From NCBI GenBank assembly GCA_021845645.1, contig JAJZVM010000139.1, forward strand, positions 1-10,937: a DNA stretch of 10,937 bases. The letters are read 5' to 3'. The DNA is from Bacillota bacterium (GTDB taxonomy: Bacteria > Bacillota_E > JAJZYS01 > JAJYTV01). The translations under genes were made by a program, and so were the position numbers. Of this stretch, positions 1 to 6,490 are shown piece after piece. The number at the start of each line of letters is the position of its first letter. The first letter of the stretch is position 1. The notes below the pieces were generated by a model, which ran no database searches, was not told the DNA's origin, and saw nothing but the letters and a program-made list of their open reading frames with translations.

Positions 1-226
1 GCCAATCCTCCTTGCGCTCCACGCCCGGCTGGCGGAAGTGCACGTGCGGGTCGATAAGTCCTGGCAGTACGTACTTGCCCTCGGCGTCGATCGTCTCGCG
101 CGCCTCGGGAATATCGCCGTCGCGCAGGACCAGCCCGAGAACCTTGCCCTGGTCGATCACCAGGTGGCCACGGATCGTGGAAGCCGGAGCAACGATGAAA
201 CCGTTCCGGATGACGAGATCAACCAC
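1..226 (-). CDS. Cyclic amidohydrolase (dihydroorotase/allantoinase/hydantoinase type), N-terminal part only
   Basis: Only the first 75 codons are inside the window; the gene continues past the left edge. The reading frame starts at a GTG (226-224) preceded by a GGAAGG ribosome binding site about 8 nt upstream. The protein opens with DLVIRNGFIVAPASTIRGH, the N-terminal beta-sandwich typical of the amidohydrolase superfamily. At residues 55-68 it reaches PGLIDPHVHFRQPG, in which H61 and H63 form the HxH metal-binding motif on the first barrel strand. The following RKEDW resembles allantoinases and dihydroorotases. Family members hydrolyse cyclic amide rings (hydantoins, dihydropyrimidines, dihydroorotate, allantoin) in the cytoplasm using one or two divalent metals. 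It is the last visible gene of the minus-strand cluster, 87 bp after the second Pht5-like gene, so it probably acts on the same imported compound or a derivative. The exact substrate cannot be chosen from this fragment. Confidence 0.85.
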   Translation of the reverse strand, partial: MVDLVIRNGFIVAPASTIRGHLVIDQGKVLGLVLRDGDIPEARETIDAEGKYVLPGLIDPHVHFRQPGVERKEDW

Positions 227-313
227 GTGAGTTGCCTTCCTTCGCTGGAGGTGTAGCGCCTGCTTCCGCCGTTTCCGCCCGTGTCGCCGACCGGCCGCCC
301 CGCCCCTGCCGCC

Positions 314-1267
314 CTAAGCGGGCGGCGCGGCGCCGAGCGTGCCTGCCCAGAAAAGCTGCTCCACCGTCGGCAGACCCTTGAGAATGCCCTGCTCCGCGGC
401 GTAGCCGATCAGGGTTTGCAGAGCGATGCGGTTCTGCGACGTAAGGCCGGTGCCCCAGGGGTCCGGTCCAAGAATCGTGCGCTCCTCCTCCCTGAGCGGG
501 GTCATCCAGGCAAGGCTGATGCTGCGCGGATCCTCGAGCCGCTGCATGGCCAGGTCCTTGCTGCGCCGCCAGGCTGCGAGCAGCGTTTCGGGCAGCCATG
601 GGTTCTCCTCGGCGATGGAGCGGCGGATCGCCAGAAGGTGCATGATCGGGAAGATGCCCGTCGCGCGGTAGTACTCCTGCTCCGCCGCCTTCGCGTCGGG
701 GAACAATCGCCCCACCCTCGGGTCGCCGGCGGCGAAGCTGGGCAGGGTCTCGGGGTAGAGGAGCGCGTCCAGCCTGCCCTCGAGCAGCATCTTCTCGATG
801 TTGCCCTCGGCACGCCTGGGGCGCGGTCCCTCGCCGGTCTCCACATGCTCCGCGTCCTGGGCGAACCACTGGATGCTGCCCATGTCGACGCCGTAATGGT
901 GCTGCAGGATGCCCTTCATCCAGATGCCGGCGGTGTTCTGCCACGTGCGCAGGCCCACCCGCCTGCCCTCGAGGTCTTTCGGGCCCTTCAGGGTCTCGTC
1001 GGAGTGGACGAAGTAGTAGTGGTGGCGAAACCGCTTGTGCGGGAAGGCGGGCACGGCCACGAAGCGGCTTTCGGGCAGGGCGGCGAGGTACGACCCGATC
1101 GAGAGCTCGCAGACGTCGAACTCCTCGTGCCTGAGGAACCGCCAGTGCCGTTCCGGGGAGCTGAGACCCGTGATCACCGCAGTCTCGCAGTTCTCCACAT
1201 GCACGGCGCCGTCGATCAGGCCCCGGTTCAGGTCGTAGTCGCCGAGGGCCATGGATAGCCTCAGCAC
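314..1267 (-). CDS. Pht5-like protein (4,5-dihydroxyphthalate decarboxylase family / periplasmic-binding-protein fold), copy 1
   Basis: A 317-aa protein starting at GTG with GGAGG 7 nt upstream. It begins directly with the family's first strand (LRLSMALGDYDLNRGLIDG) and has no signal peptide or lipobox, so a cytoplasmic location is likely. Family landmarks are EEFDVCELS (residues 48-56), AVPAFPHKRFRH (71-82), a DLEGRRVGL hinge-like segment (98-106) and GIFPIMH (204-210). The fold is that of type 2 periplasmic binding proteins (NMT1/THI5-like). The named member is Pht5, which decarboxylates 4,5-dihydroxyphthalate, but most homologues carry that name without biochemical proof and many are also called ABC substrate-binding proteins. 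It shares motifs with the second copy at 3607-4590 but diverges where copy 2 has GVPEYSMTAAVWVRG (here GLRTWQNTAGIWMKG), so the two probably bind different ligands. It lies 63 bp downstream of tctB and upstream of the cyclic amidohydrolase. Family assignment is firm; the reaction is not. Confidence 0.85.
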   Translation of the reverse strand: MLRLSMALGDYDLNRGLIDGAVHVENCETAVITGLSSPERHWRFLRHEEFDVCELSIGSYLAALPESRFVAVPAFPHKRFRHHYYFVHSDETLKGPKDLEGRRVGLRTWQNTAGIWMKGILQHHYGVDMGSIQWFAQDAEHVETGEGPRPRRAEGNIEKMLLEGRLDALLYPETLPSFAAGDPRVGRLFPDAKAAEQEYYRATGIFPIMHLLAIRRSIAEENPWLPETLLAAWRRSKDLAMQRLEDPRSISLAWMTPLREEERTILGPDPWGTGLTSQNRIALQTLIGYAAEQGILKGLPTVEQLFWAGTLGAAPPA

Positions 1268-1330
1268 GGCTTCTCCTCCCGTTCACAGACAAAGACCCGT
1301 CTCGCGTGGCCCGCCGGCAGGCGGCCTCGC

Positions 1331-1780
1331 TCAGATGCCAAGGATGCCGAACACACCGCCGTAGAGCATGAAGTGCAGAACTTGCCCAAAGAGGCCCCAC
1401 ACCAGGAGGAAGCCGAAGACCATCACGCCGGCGGAGACCCAAATGCCGCGCTTGGAGTTCAAGTAGGTGAAACCGAATCCGAAGAGCGCGATGCCGATCG
1501 GCATGCCCACAAGCACGATCAAGGCCACCATGCCCGCGAACGACGCGACCATGATGTACACCCGACGCATCTGCTCGGGCGGCACCTTATTGTCGGGCGC
1601 ACCGGCCCTGGACTTCAGCAGATTCTGGATCGTCAGCCACAGGCTCAGGGCCAGCCCCGGAACGGTGACGAAATACGGGAACGACTGCGCCGCGGGCGGA
1701 AAACTCGCAGCGCCGATCAGCGCTGCCCCAAATACCACCAGCAGCAGGACGTTGAAGTAGACCTCGCCGTGGATCCTCAT
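1331..1780 (-). CDS. tctB: Tripartite tricarboxylate transporter small membrane subunit (TctB family)
   Basis: A 149-aa, very hydrophobic protein beginning at ATG with AGGAGG about 11 nt upstream. It has the TctB pattern of four membrane helices: roughly residues 8-25, 35-53, 73-95, and a C-terminal hydrophobic block from about 113 to the end. A short polar loop (residues about 56-72, KSRAGAPDNKVPPEQMRR) separates the two halves. TctB is the small, poorly conserved membrane subunit that partners TctA in proton- or sodium-driven uptake fed by a TctC receptor. Here it follows tctA, whereas the classical operon order is tctC-tctB-tctA. Length and topology match the family, and the adjacent tctA makes the call secure despite weak motif conservation. 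Confidence 0.88.
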   Translation of the reverse strand: MRIHGEVYFNVLLLVVFGAALIGAASFPPAAQSFPYFVTVPGLALSLWLTIQNLLKSRAGAPDNKVPPEQMRRVYIMVASFAGMVALIVLVGMPIGIALFGFGFTYLNSKRGIWVSAGVMVFGFLLVWGLFGQVLHFMLYGGVFGILGI

Positions 1781-1825
1781 CGCTAGCTACGCCTCCTGGT
1801 TCGGTTCGTCTCAGGCGGTCCGGCG

Positions 1826-1843
1826 GCGGCCCTCGGCGGCCGC
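1826..1843. repeat. GC-rich hairpin between tctA and tctB
   Basis: GCGGCC and GGCCGC (6-bp perfect stem, 6-nt loop) lie in the 79-bp gap between the tctA stop and the tctB start. There is no T-tract, so this is not a clear terminator. It could slow ribosomes or protect mRNA ends between the two subunit genes. In DNA this GC-rich such a stem can also arise by chance. Confidence 0.3.
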
Positions 1844-1859
1844 ATCCTCTTGCGCGGCC

Positions 1860-3359
1860 TCAGCTCGCGACGCCGGGTGCGCGCCTGTTCTTGACCAACT
1901 TCGTGATGGTGGGCAGGAAGACGATGATCAAGGCGGCGATGCCGATGCCCAGGGAGATTGGCCGAGTCCAGAGGAACTGGTAGCCGTAGAGCATCACGGC
2001 CAGGTGCAGGTTGGGTTGCGCGATTTTCCCAAGGATCAGGCCGATGATCAGGGCGGGCTCCGAATACTGGTACCTGCGCATGACGTAGCCGAGCACGCCG
2101 AAACCGAGGGCGACCACGATCGACAGCACGTTGGTGGTGCTCGCAAAGGCGCCGCTGCTGGCGAACATGATGATGACCGGTGTCAGAATGGCGACGGGGA
2201 CCGTGGTGATCACGGCGAGAAAGCGCGCGCTGACAAGTCCGATGGCGCTTGTGAGGATGCTGGCGAAGGCGATGATCAGCACGATGGCGTAGACGAGGTT
2301 GGCGTGCTGCTCGATCATGGTCGGTCCTGGTTGCAGGCCGAGAATCATGAACGCGCTGAGGAGGATGGCCGTCGCGTCGCCGCCGGGAACGCCGAGGGCG
2401 AGCGTCGGGATCATCTGGCCGCCTTCCTTCGCGATGTGCGACGACTCCGGCGCGATGAGCCCCTCGACCCGCCCTGTGCCGAACGTTTCGGGGTTGCGCG
2501 AGATGTTGCGCACCTGGCCGTACGACACGATGTTCGAGATCGTGCCGCCGACGCCGGGCACAATGCCCATCAGGGTGCCGATCAGGCTGGCGTAGACGAC
2601 CGCCCACCAGTAGCGGAACGGCTGGAGCATGCCTATGCCGACCTGCTTGTAGTCCAGGACGGGCTTGACTTCGGCGATCGAGCGTTCGCCACGCGTGAAG
2701 AGGCGGATCATCTCGCCGATCGCGTACATGCCCACGACCAGCGTGACGATGTCCACGCCGTCGAACAGGTACGGTATGCCGAACGTGTACCGCTCGGCGC
2801 CCGTGACCAGGTCTTGCCCGACAAGCGAGAGCATGAGGCCGAGCAGGCCGGAGATGAGCCCGCGGATCAGCGATTTGCCGCTGAGGCTCGCGACGAGCGT
2901 CAGGCCCAGCATCGACACCATGAAGAGCTCTGGCGGCTGGATCAACGTCACGAGGCCCTTGAGGACCGGGATCGACACCAGGAGGATGAATGCGCCGATC
3001 CAGGCACCCAGCACGTTTGAGGTGGCGCCGATGCCAAGCGCCTCGACGGCGCGCCCCTGTCTCGACAGCGGATAGCCGTCCCAGCAGGTCGCGATGTTGG
3101 TACCGGAGGGCGGCACGTTCATCAGGATGGAAGTGATCGATCCGGCGTACTGTGTCGCGACGTGGGCGCCGAGCAGGAAGGAGAACGCCACCGCCGGCGA
3201 CATGACATAGATGAAGGGAATGAGAATGGCCAGGGCCTGGGTGCCGCCAAGGCCCGGGACCACGCCGATGACCAGGCCCAGCAAGACGCCGAGCACCAGG
3301 TGCCAGATGGCAGCGGGCGCCAGGACCATACTCAAGCCCTGCAAGAGCATGTGAAGCAC
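1860..3359 (-). CDS. tctA: Tripartite tricarboxylate transporter large membrane subunit (TctA family)
   Basis: A 499-aa polytopic inner-membrane protein, the usual TctA length. The start is GTG, preceded by GGAGG with a 7-nt spacer. Both internally repeated family signatures are present: GVVPGLGGT at residues 32-40 and GIVPGVGGT at 265-273. The first is followed by YAGSITSILMNVP (71-83) and the DGYPLSRQGRAVEALGI block (94-110). The second is followed by the IPTLALGVPGGDATAILL block (317-334) and GLQPGPT. It forms the translocation pathway for the solute delivered by the TctC/Bug receptor. A typical member has an EaaNNA-like stretch before the second IPTLALG block; here it reads PESSHIAKEGGQM (304-316), a divergence that may affect substrate choice. 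It sits between the Pht5-like copy 2 (247 bp upstream) and tctB (79 bp downstream). Confidence 0.96.
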   Translation of the reverse strand: MLHMLLQGLSMVLAPAAIWHLVLGVLLGLVIGVVPGLGGTQALAILIPFIYVMSPAVAFSFLLGAHVATQYAGSITSILMNVPPSGTNIATCWDGYPLSRQGRAVEALGIGATSNVLGAWIGAFILLVSIPVLKGLVTLIQPPELFMVSMLGLTLVASLSGKSLIRGLISGLLGLMLSLVGQDLVTGAERYTFGIPYLFDGVDIVTLVVGMYAIGEMIRLFTRGERSIAEVKPVLDYKQVGIGMLQPFRYWWAVVYASLIGTLMGIVPGVGGTISNIVSYGQVRNISRNPETFGTGRVEGLIAPESSHIAKEGGQMIPTLALGVPGGDATAILLSAFMILGLQPGPTMIEQHANLVYAIVLIIAFASILTSAIGLVSARFLAVITTVPVAILTPVIIMFASSGAFASTTNVLSIVVALGFGVLGYVMRRYQYSEPALIIGLILGKIAQPNLHLAVMLYGYQFLWTRPISLGIGIAALIIVFLPTITKLVKNRRAPGVAS

Positions 3360-3606
3360 TAGGGTACCTCCAGTTCTGGGGACTGTCCCCGGGTTCTTGC
3401 TCTCTCTGCGCCGCGGCGGCCCGTGCTGCGGTCCTCCGCCACGGCCTTGCGACTCCGCTGCGGTCCCAAGCGCCGGACCGGCGGACGATCGGCAGGCAAC
3501 TTCGGACGGGCCCCTGCGCGGCGCGGCTGGCGGTGGGCAGGCAAGCAGACCAAAACGTTCCGCCCGCCGGCGCAGTACCTCCCGGTTTGACGGCCCCGTG
3601 ACTCCG
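3360..3606. other. 247-bp spacer between Pht5-like copy 2 and tctA, with REP-like palindrome
   Basis: No convincing gene is present here. Frames that stay open through it are low-complexity Arg/Ala/Gly shadows. At 3378-3390 there is a perfect short palindrome, GGGGACTGTCCCC, 19 nt before the tctA start and close to its ribosome binding site at about 3367-3371. This kind of GGGGACnGTCCCC palindrome resembles those seen in dispersed REP-type elements of some high-GC proteobacteria; that link is from memory, and only one copy is in this window. A short direct repeat (GCTGCGGTCC) occurs twice in the 3420s-3460s. The left part of the stop-codon hairpin (3584-3613) also falls here. Confidence 0.4.
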
Positions 3607-3613
3607 TCAAACC
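3584..3613 (-). terminator. Hairpin overlapping the stop codon of Pht5-like copy 2
   Basis: GGTTTGACGG and CCGTCAAACC form a perfect 10-bp stem with a 10-nt loop. The TGA stop codon (3609-3607) lies in the upstream arm on the minus strand. No T-tract follows, so termination would be partial or the stem may serve as an mRNA 3' end stabiliser. Either way it would lower expression of the downstream tctAB relative to tctC and copy 2. Confidence 0.5.
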
Positions 3614-4590
3614 TTGAACGTGCGAAGCGTCGAGGGAGCGAAGAGCTCCTCGACCACGGGCAGGGTCTTGATCAGGCCCTGTTCGGCCTGATAGCCGAGG
3701 AGCCTCGTCAGCGCGGGCAGGTTCGGCTCGATGCCGTAGGGCCACCAGTCCGGGCCCATCACGTCGTCCAGCCGCGCGACCTCCGCGGGCAGCCACGGCA
3801 GCATCGCGCTCAGGGCGCCCAGTTCGCGCAGCCTGTCCTGCGCCATGTCCTTGGCTGCGGCGAATGCCTTCGTCAGACTCTGGGCCATCCAGGGATACTG
3901 ACGGTACAGGGATTGGCGCACCACAACGCAATGCATGATCGGGAAGACGCCAGTACGCCGGAAATAGTCCTCCTCCACCGGGCGGTAGTCCTCGATGAGC
4001 CGCAGGACATGGGGGCTGCGCCGGTAGCAGGACGGCTCCTTCGCGCTGATCATGGCGTCGATGTCGCCGGCCACAAGCATCTCGGACAGGCTCCTGTCGG
4101 CGACCGTTTCGAGGTGGATGCCATAGCGCGACAGGTCCAACTGCGCGAGCTCCGCGCGACCGGGCTGCTCCTGGCCAGCCTGCACCCAGGTTATGTCAGC
4201 GGCACCAACGCCGTATTCATCCTTGAGCAGGCCCCGCACCCAGACGGCCGCCGTCATCGAGTACTCCGGAACGCCGATGCGCCGCCCGGCGAGATCCCGA
4301 GGCTGCGCGATGCCGCGGTCGGCACGGACGAAGATGTTGCGATGGCGAAAGCTGCGCGATGGAAAGACAGGCAGGGCGATGAAGCGGTCATCGCCTGCGG
4401 CACGCATCATGATGTACTTCGACAGGGAGAGTTCTGAGACGTCGAACTCCTGATAGCGCAGCTGACGGAAGAACATTTCCTCCGGCGACAGCGTCAGGCA
4501 CGTCAGCTCGATGCCTTCCGGGCGCACGCGTCCGTCACGCAGTGCCTCGGTACGGTCGTAAGGCCCGGTCGCGCAGGTAAGGCTCAGCAC
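3607..4590 (-). CDS. Pht5-like protein (4,5-dihydroxyphthalate decarboxylase family / periplasmic-binding-protein fold), copy 2
   Basis: The frame is open further upstream, but the supported start is GTG at 4590, with TTAGGAG spaced 8 nt before it and the family's first strand (VLSLTCATGPYDRTEALRDG) starting immediately. This gives 327 aa, the usual family length. Landmarks are RVRPEGIELT (21-30), PEEMFFRQLRYQEFDVSELS (36-55), FPSRSFRH (76-83), DLAGRRIGVPEYSMTAAVW (99-117), EYGVGAADITWV (125-136) and GVFPIMH (214-220). It is closer to the commonly annotated decarboxylase consensus than copy 1. There is no signal peptide, so it is probably cytoplasmic, acting after uptake rather than as a transporter receptor. 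It follows tctC by 280 bp and precedes tctA. Alternatives are a ligand-binding accessory protein or a different decarboxylase/lyase activity. The chemistry is unproven for most relatives. Confidence 0.87.
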   Translation of the reverse strand: MLSLTCATGPYDRTEALRDGRVRPEGIELTCLTLSPEEMFFRQLRYQEFDVSELSLSKYIMMRAAGDDRFIALPVFPSRSFRHRNIFVRADRGIAQPRDLAGRRIGVPEYSMTAAVWVRGLLKDEYGVGAADITWVQAGQEQPGRAELAQLDLSRYGIHLETVADRSLSEMLVAGDIDAMISAKEPSCYRRSPHVLRLIEDYRPVEEDYFRRTGVFPIMHCVVVRQSLYRQYPWMAQSLTKAFAAAKDMAQDRLRELGALSAMLPWLPAEVARLDDVMGPDWWPYGIEPNLPALTRLLGYQAEQGLIKTLPVVEELFAPSTLRTFKV

Positions 4591-4870
4591 GACGCTCACT
4601 CCTAAGGCGGACCGGAACCGCGGTACGCCGCCGGCGGCGCTTCGATCGGCCCTTGCGGGGGCGGGGATGTCATGCGGGCGCCAACGTACCGTAAAATCGA
4701 TCGCCCACAGCAATACGAAAGCGGCTTCGGGCCGTCGCCCAAAAGGTGCGAGGTCGGCGGGCAGTGCTGGCCTGTCCGGCGATGCAACTGTTCGTCGACC
4801 TCGACACCCGTGGGACGATCCTGGTCCAGCCGCAACAGGAAACCGCGCGACCGTTATCCCGGATCGCTCT

Positions 4871-5938
4871 CTATTGGCCTACCTGCTTGTCGACGAACGT
4901 GACCGCCTTCAGCAGATCCTTGCCGTCCTTGACAGCGATCTTCTCGTGGGCCTGCATTTCCGCGCCGGTGCGGATGAACGGCACGAGGTCGTCCGCCTCG
5001 AGCTTCTTGATGAAGCTCTTGTTGGCGAACACCTTGTGGAAGATGCCGCGCCACTCGGCGGTGAGGGCCGGGCTCATGGGCGGTCCGCAGAACGCCTTGT
5101 CCGCCGTTTCCACGGCGGTGGTGGCCACCGCGGCCTGGTAGAAGGAAGAGGACTTGGGAGTCCGGCTGAGGAGCAGCGGGATCTTCAGAAGGGCCGGGTG
5201 GCGGTTCAGGTTGATCTGCATGAGCGGGACGGCGTAACCATCCGCAATCGCCCTGGCAGCCGAGTCGCCGTCGAGAACGAACGCGTCCGGCTTGCCCGTG
5301 CTCAGCGCCGGGATTTCCTGGGCCGTGCCGCCGGACCAGCCAGTTACAAGGCGGGCCGTCAGGCCGAGGGCCCGTGCCATGAGGTAGCCGTCAAGCAGGT
5401 CGTCGCCGCTGCTGGCGGCACCGACCGCGATCGTCTCGCCCTTCTTGATGTGGCTGAGCGGGTAGAACGGGGACTTCTTCGACAGCACGAGAACGTTCGA
5501 GGTGGAGGTGGCGCCGATCAACCAGCTCATCTGGGCCGGGCGGTACTTCACGCCCACAACGTTGCCGTCGAAGTTCTCCGCCATGACGTCCGGGTCGCAG
5601 ATGCCGATGTACAGCCCGTTCCGCGGGGAATTCCAGATCTGGTCGTCGCCGATGACGCCGCCGCCACCGGTCACGTTCTCGGGCACGACCGACGAAACAT
5701 GGACGTACAACTTGATGTACTGGGCCGCAAGACGCGCCATGGTGTCGAAACCGCCGCCCGCACCGTGCGGGATGATCATGGTGACCGTCTTGCCTTGCAG
5801 CGGGTTCGTCGCAGCGGCAGCAGTACTGGCACCAAGTCCCGCCAGCGAGATCGAGGCGGTGGTCACAAGAGCGAGCGCACCCATCACGGCGCGCTTAGAA
5901 GACCCGAACCCCAAACTCTTCACACCCCTTCCGTCCAC
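4871..5938 (-). CDS. tctC: Tripartite tricarboxylate transporter substrate-binding protein (TctC/Bug family)
   Basis: A 355-aa secreted receptor. The N-terminus has a classic Sec signal: basic residues (K15, R16), a hydrophobic core (VMGALALVTTASISLAGLGA) and an Ala-rich cleavage region near residue 43 (ASTAAAA/TN). Mature-protein motifs fit the Bug family: TVTMIIPHGAGGGFDTMAR at 51-69 (usual form IVPFxAGGGxDxxAR), NVTGGGGVIGDDQIW at 88-102, and a second lobe with AVGAASSGDDLLDGYLMA. In the periplasm it would bind a carboxylated solute and hand it to TctA/TctB. It is the first gene of the cluster, directly behind a strong promoter. The start is uncertain: GTG at 5938 has GAGGG only 2 nt upstream, a second GTG at 5923 has GGAAGG 3 nt before it, and a TTG at 5914 has better spacing. 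All three keep a workable signal peptide. Confidence 0.92.
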   Translation of the reverse strand: MDGRGVKSLGFGSSKRAVMGALALVTTASISLAGLGASTAAAATNPLQGKTVTMIIPHGAGGGFDTMARLAAQYIKLYVHVSSVVPENVTGGGGVIGDDQIWNSPRNGLYIGICDPDVMAENFDGNVVGVKYRPAQMSWLIGATSTSNVLVLSKKSPFYPLSHIKKGETIAVGAASSGDDLLDGYLMARALGLTARLVTGWSGGTAQEIPALSTGKPDAFVLDGDSAARAIADGYAVPLMQINLNRHPALLKIPLLLSRTPKSSSFYQAAVATTAVETADKAFCGPPMSPALTAEWRGIFHKVFANKSFIKKLEADDLVPFIRTGAEMQAHEKIAVKDGKDLLKAVTFVDKQVGQ

Positions 5939-5992
5939 GTCCCTCGTTGGAATCCCGTCCCTGCGCCAGCACTCCTTTCCCGGTTTGCATCC

Positions 5993-6021
5993 TGTATACG
6001 GTATACTTGCTGTGGTGTCAA
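5993..6021 (-). promoter_or_regulatory. Strong sigma-70-type promoter of the tctC cluster
   Basis: On the minus strand TTGACA (6021-6016) is followed by a 17-bp spacer and TATACA (5998-5993). The -35 box is a perfect consensus match, the -10 differs at one position, and the spacing is optimal. The expected transcript start is near 5986, giving a leader of about 50 nt before the tctC start. It faces tctC and all the downstream minus-strand genes, so it is the best candidate for the cluster's main promoter. This is striking in such GC-rich DNA. Confidence 0.75.
5994..6006. promoter_or_regulatory. Palindromic operator candidate overlapping the -10 box
   Basis: GTATAC-G-GTATAC is a 13-bp palindrome made of two self-complementary GTATAC hexamers. 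It covers most of the -10 box and part of the spacer of the tctC promoter, where a bound protein would block RNA polymerase. TGTATAC-type palindromes are typical targets of GntR-family (FadR/FCD-type) repressors of catabolic operons, but no regulator gene is in this window, so the regulator's family is an inference. Confidence 0.55.
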
Positions 6022-6127
6022 GTCCTACTTGCGATATGGGTCATAAAGCCGCCACGGTCCCCACATTGTCTTTTGAACACCGCAAATGGCCGTATTGACC
6101 TGGTGGAAGCAGGCATTCCGACGACGG

Positions 6128-6148
6128 GGCGCGGCTTATGGCCGCGCC
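6128..6148. repeat. Perfect 8-bp hairpin upstream of the tctC promoter
   Basis: GGCGCGGC and GCCGCGCC flank a 5-nt loop (TTATG). The stem is perfect, with no T-tract on either side. It is roughly 100 bp upstream of the tctC promoter and could insulate it or be the 3' end of a former transcription unit. Confidence 0.4.
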
Positions 6149-6424
6149 ATGCGGGAGTCCAGTCGACAAGCCGATCGCGCTGGCGAGCAGCCGGGTGGAA
6201 GCGGCGATGCCCGTCGCGCCGAGCGGCCGGCTGCCGTCCTGGATGGGGTAGTTGCTCGCGATCCCGGCGAGGGGCGCGTGGCCAACGCAGTGACAGACTG
6301 CGATCGGCTCGCGCCTGGGCAGGATGGCGCTCAGGATGCGACCCGGCCAGGGCCCAGGTCGCAAGATCGCGCCGGGTTCCCGCGATCGGTGCCTGCTGGC
6401 GGGGTGCGAGCTCCCCGAGCGCAC

Positions 6425-6459
6425 AATGCGGCGGAGCGCCCTTAGCGCTCCGCCGCATT
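6425..6459. terminator. Bidirectional-type terminator downstream of the YggT-like gene
   Basis: AATGCGGCGGAGCGC and GCGCTCCGCCGCATT form a perfect 15-bp stem with a 5-nt loop (CCTTA). It begins 31 bp beyond the YggT-like stop codon on the minus strand. A/T residues cap both ends (AAT...ATT), as in GC-rich terminators, but there is no long T-tract. It separates the YggT-like unit from the tct cluster. Confidence 0.75.
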
Positions 6460-6490
6460 TGCCGTGCCTGCATTGCCCGGTCGCCCTGCA

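Larger units (their letters stand above)
6022..6490. other. Gene-poor region of 469 bp with two hairpins
   Basis: No gene could be supported. A minus-strand frame at 6041-6424 stays open for 127 codons, but its product is Arg/Pro/Ser-rich, resembles no family I recognise, has no good ribosome binding site, and runs through the tctC promoter's upstream edge and a strong hairpin. Plus-strand open frames here are equally featureless. The stretch contains inverted repeats at 6128-6148 and 6425-6459. It could be the remains of a lost gene, for example the missing regulator, but there is no direct sign of that. Confidence 0.5.

Noticed and set aside
3359..3931. Minus-strand frame of 190 codons spanning the end of Pht5-like copy 2 and the spacer
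   Set aside because: It overlaps the conserved Pht5-like frame out of register and its sequence is Arg/Gly-rich low complexity.
4591..4713. N-terminal extension of Pht5-like copy 2 from a TTG at 4713
   Set aside because: The extra 41 residues match nothing in the family, form no signal peptide, and the GTG at 4590 has a well-spaced TTAGGAG site.
6041..6424. Minus-strand frame of 127 codons in the gene-poor gap
   Set aside because: No ribosome binding site, odd Arg/Pro/Ser composition, no recognisable motif, and it crosses a strong hairpin. A decayed gene remains possible but is not supported.
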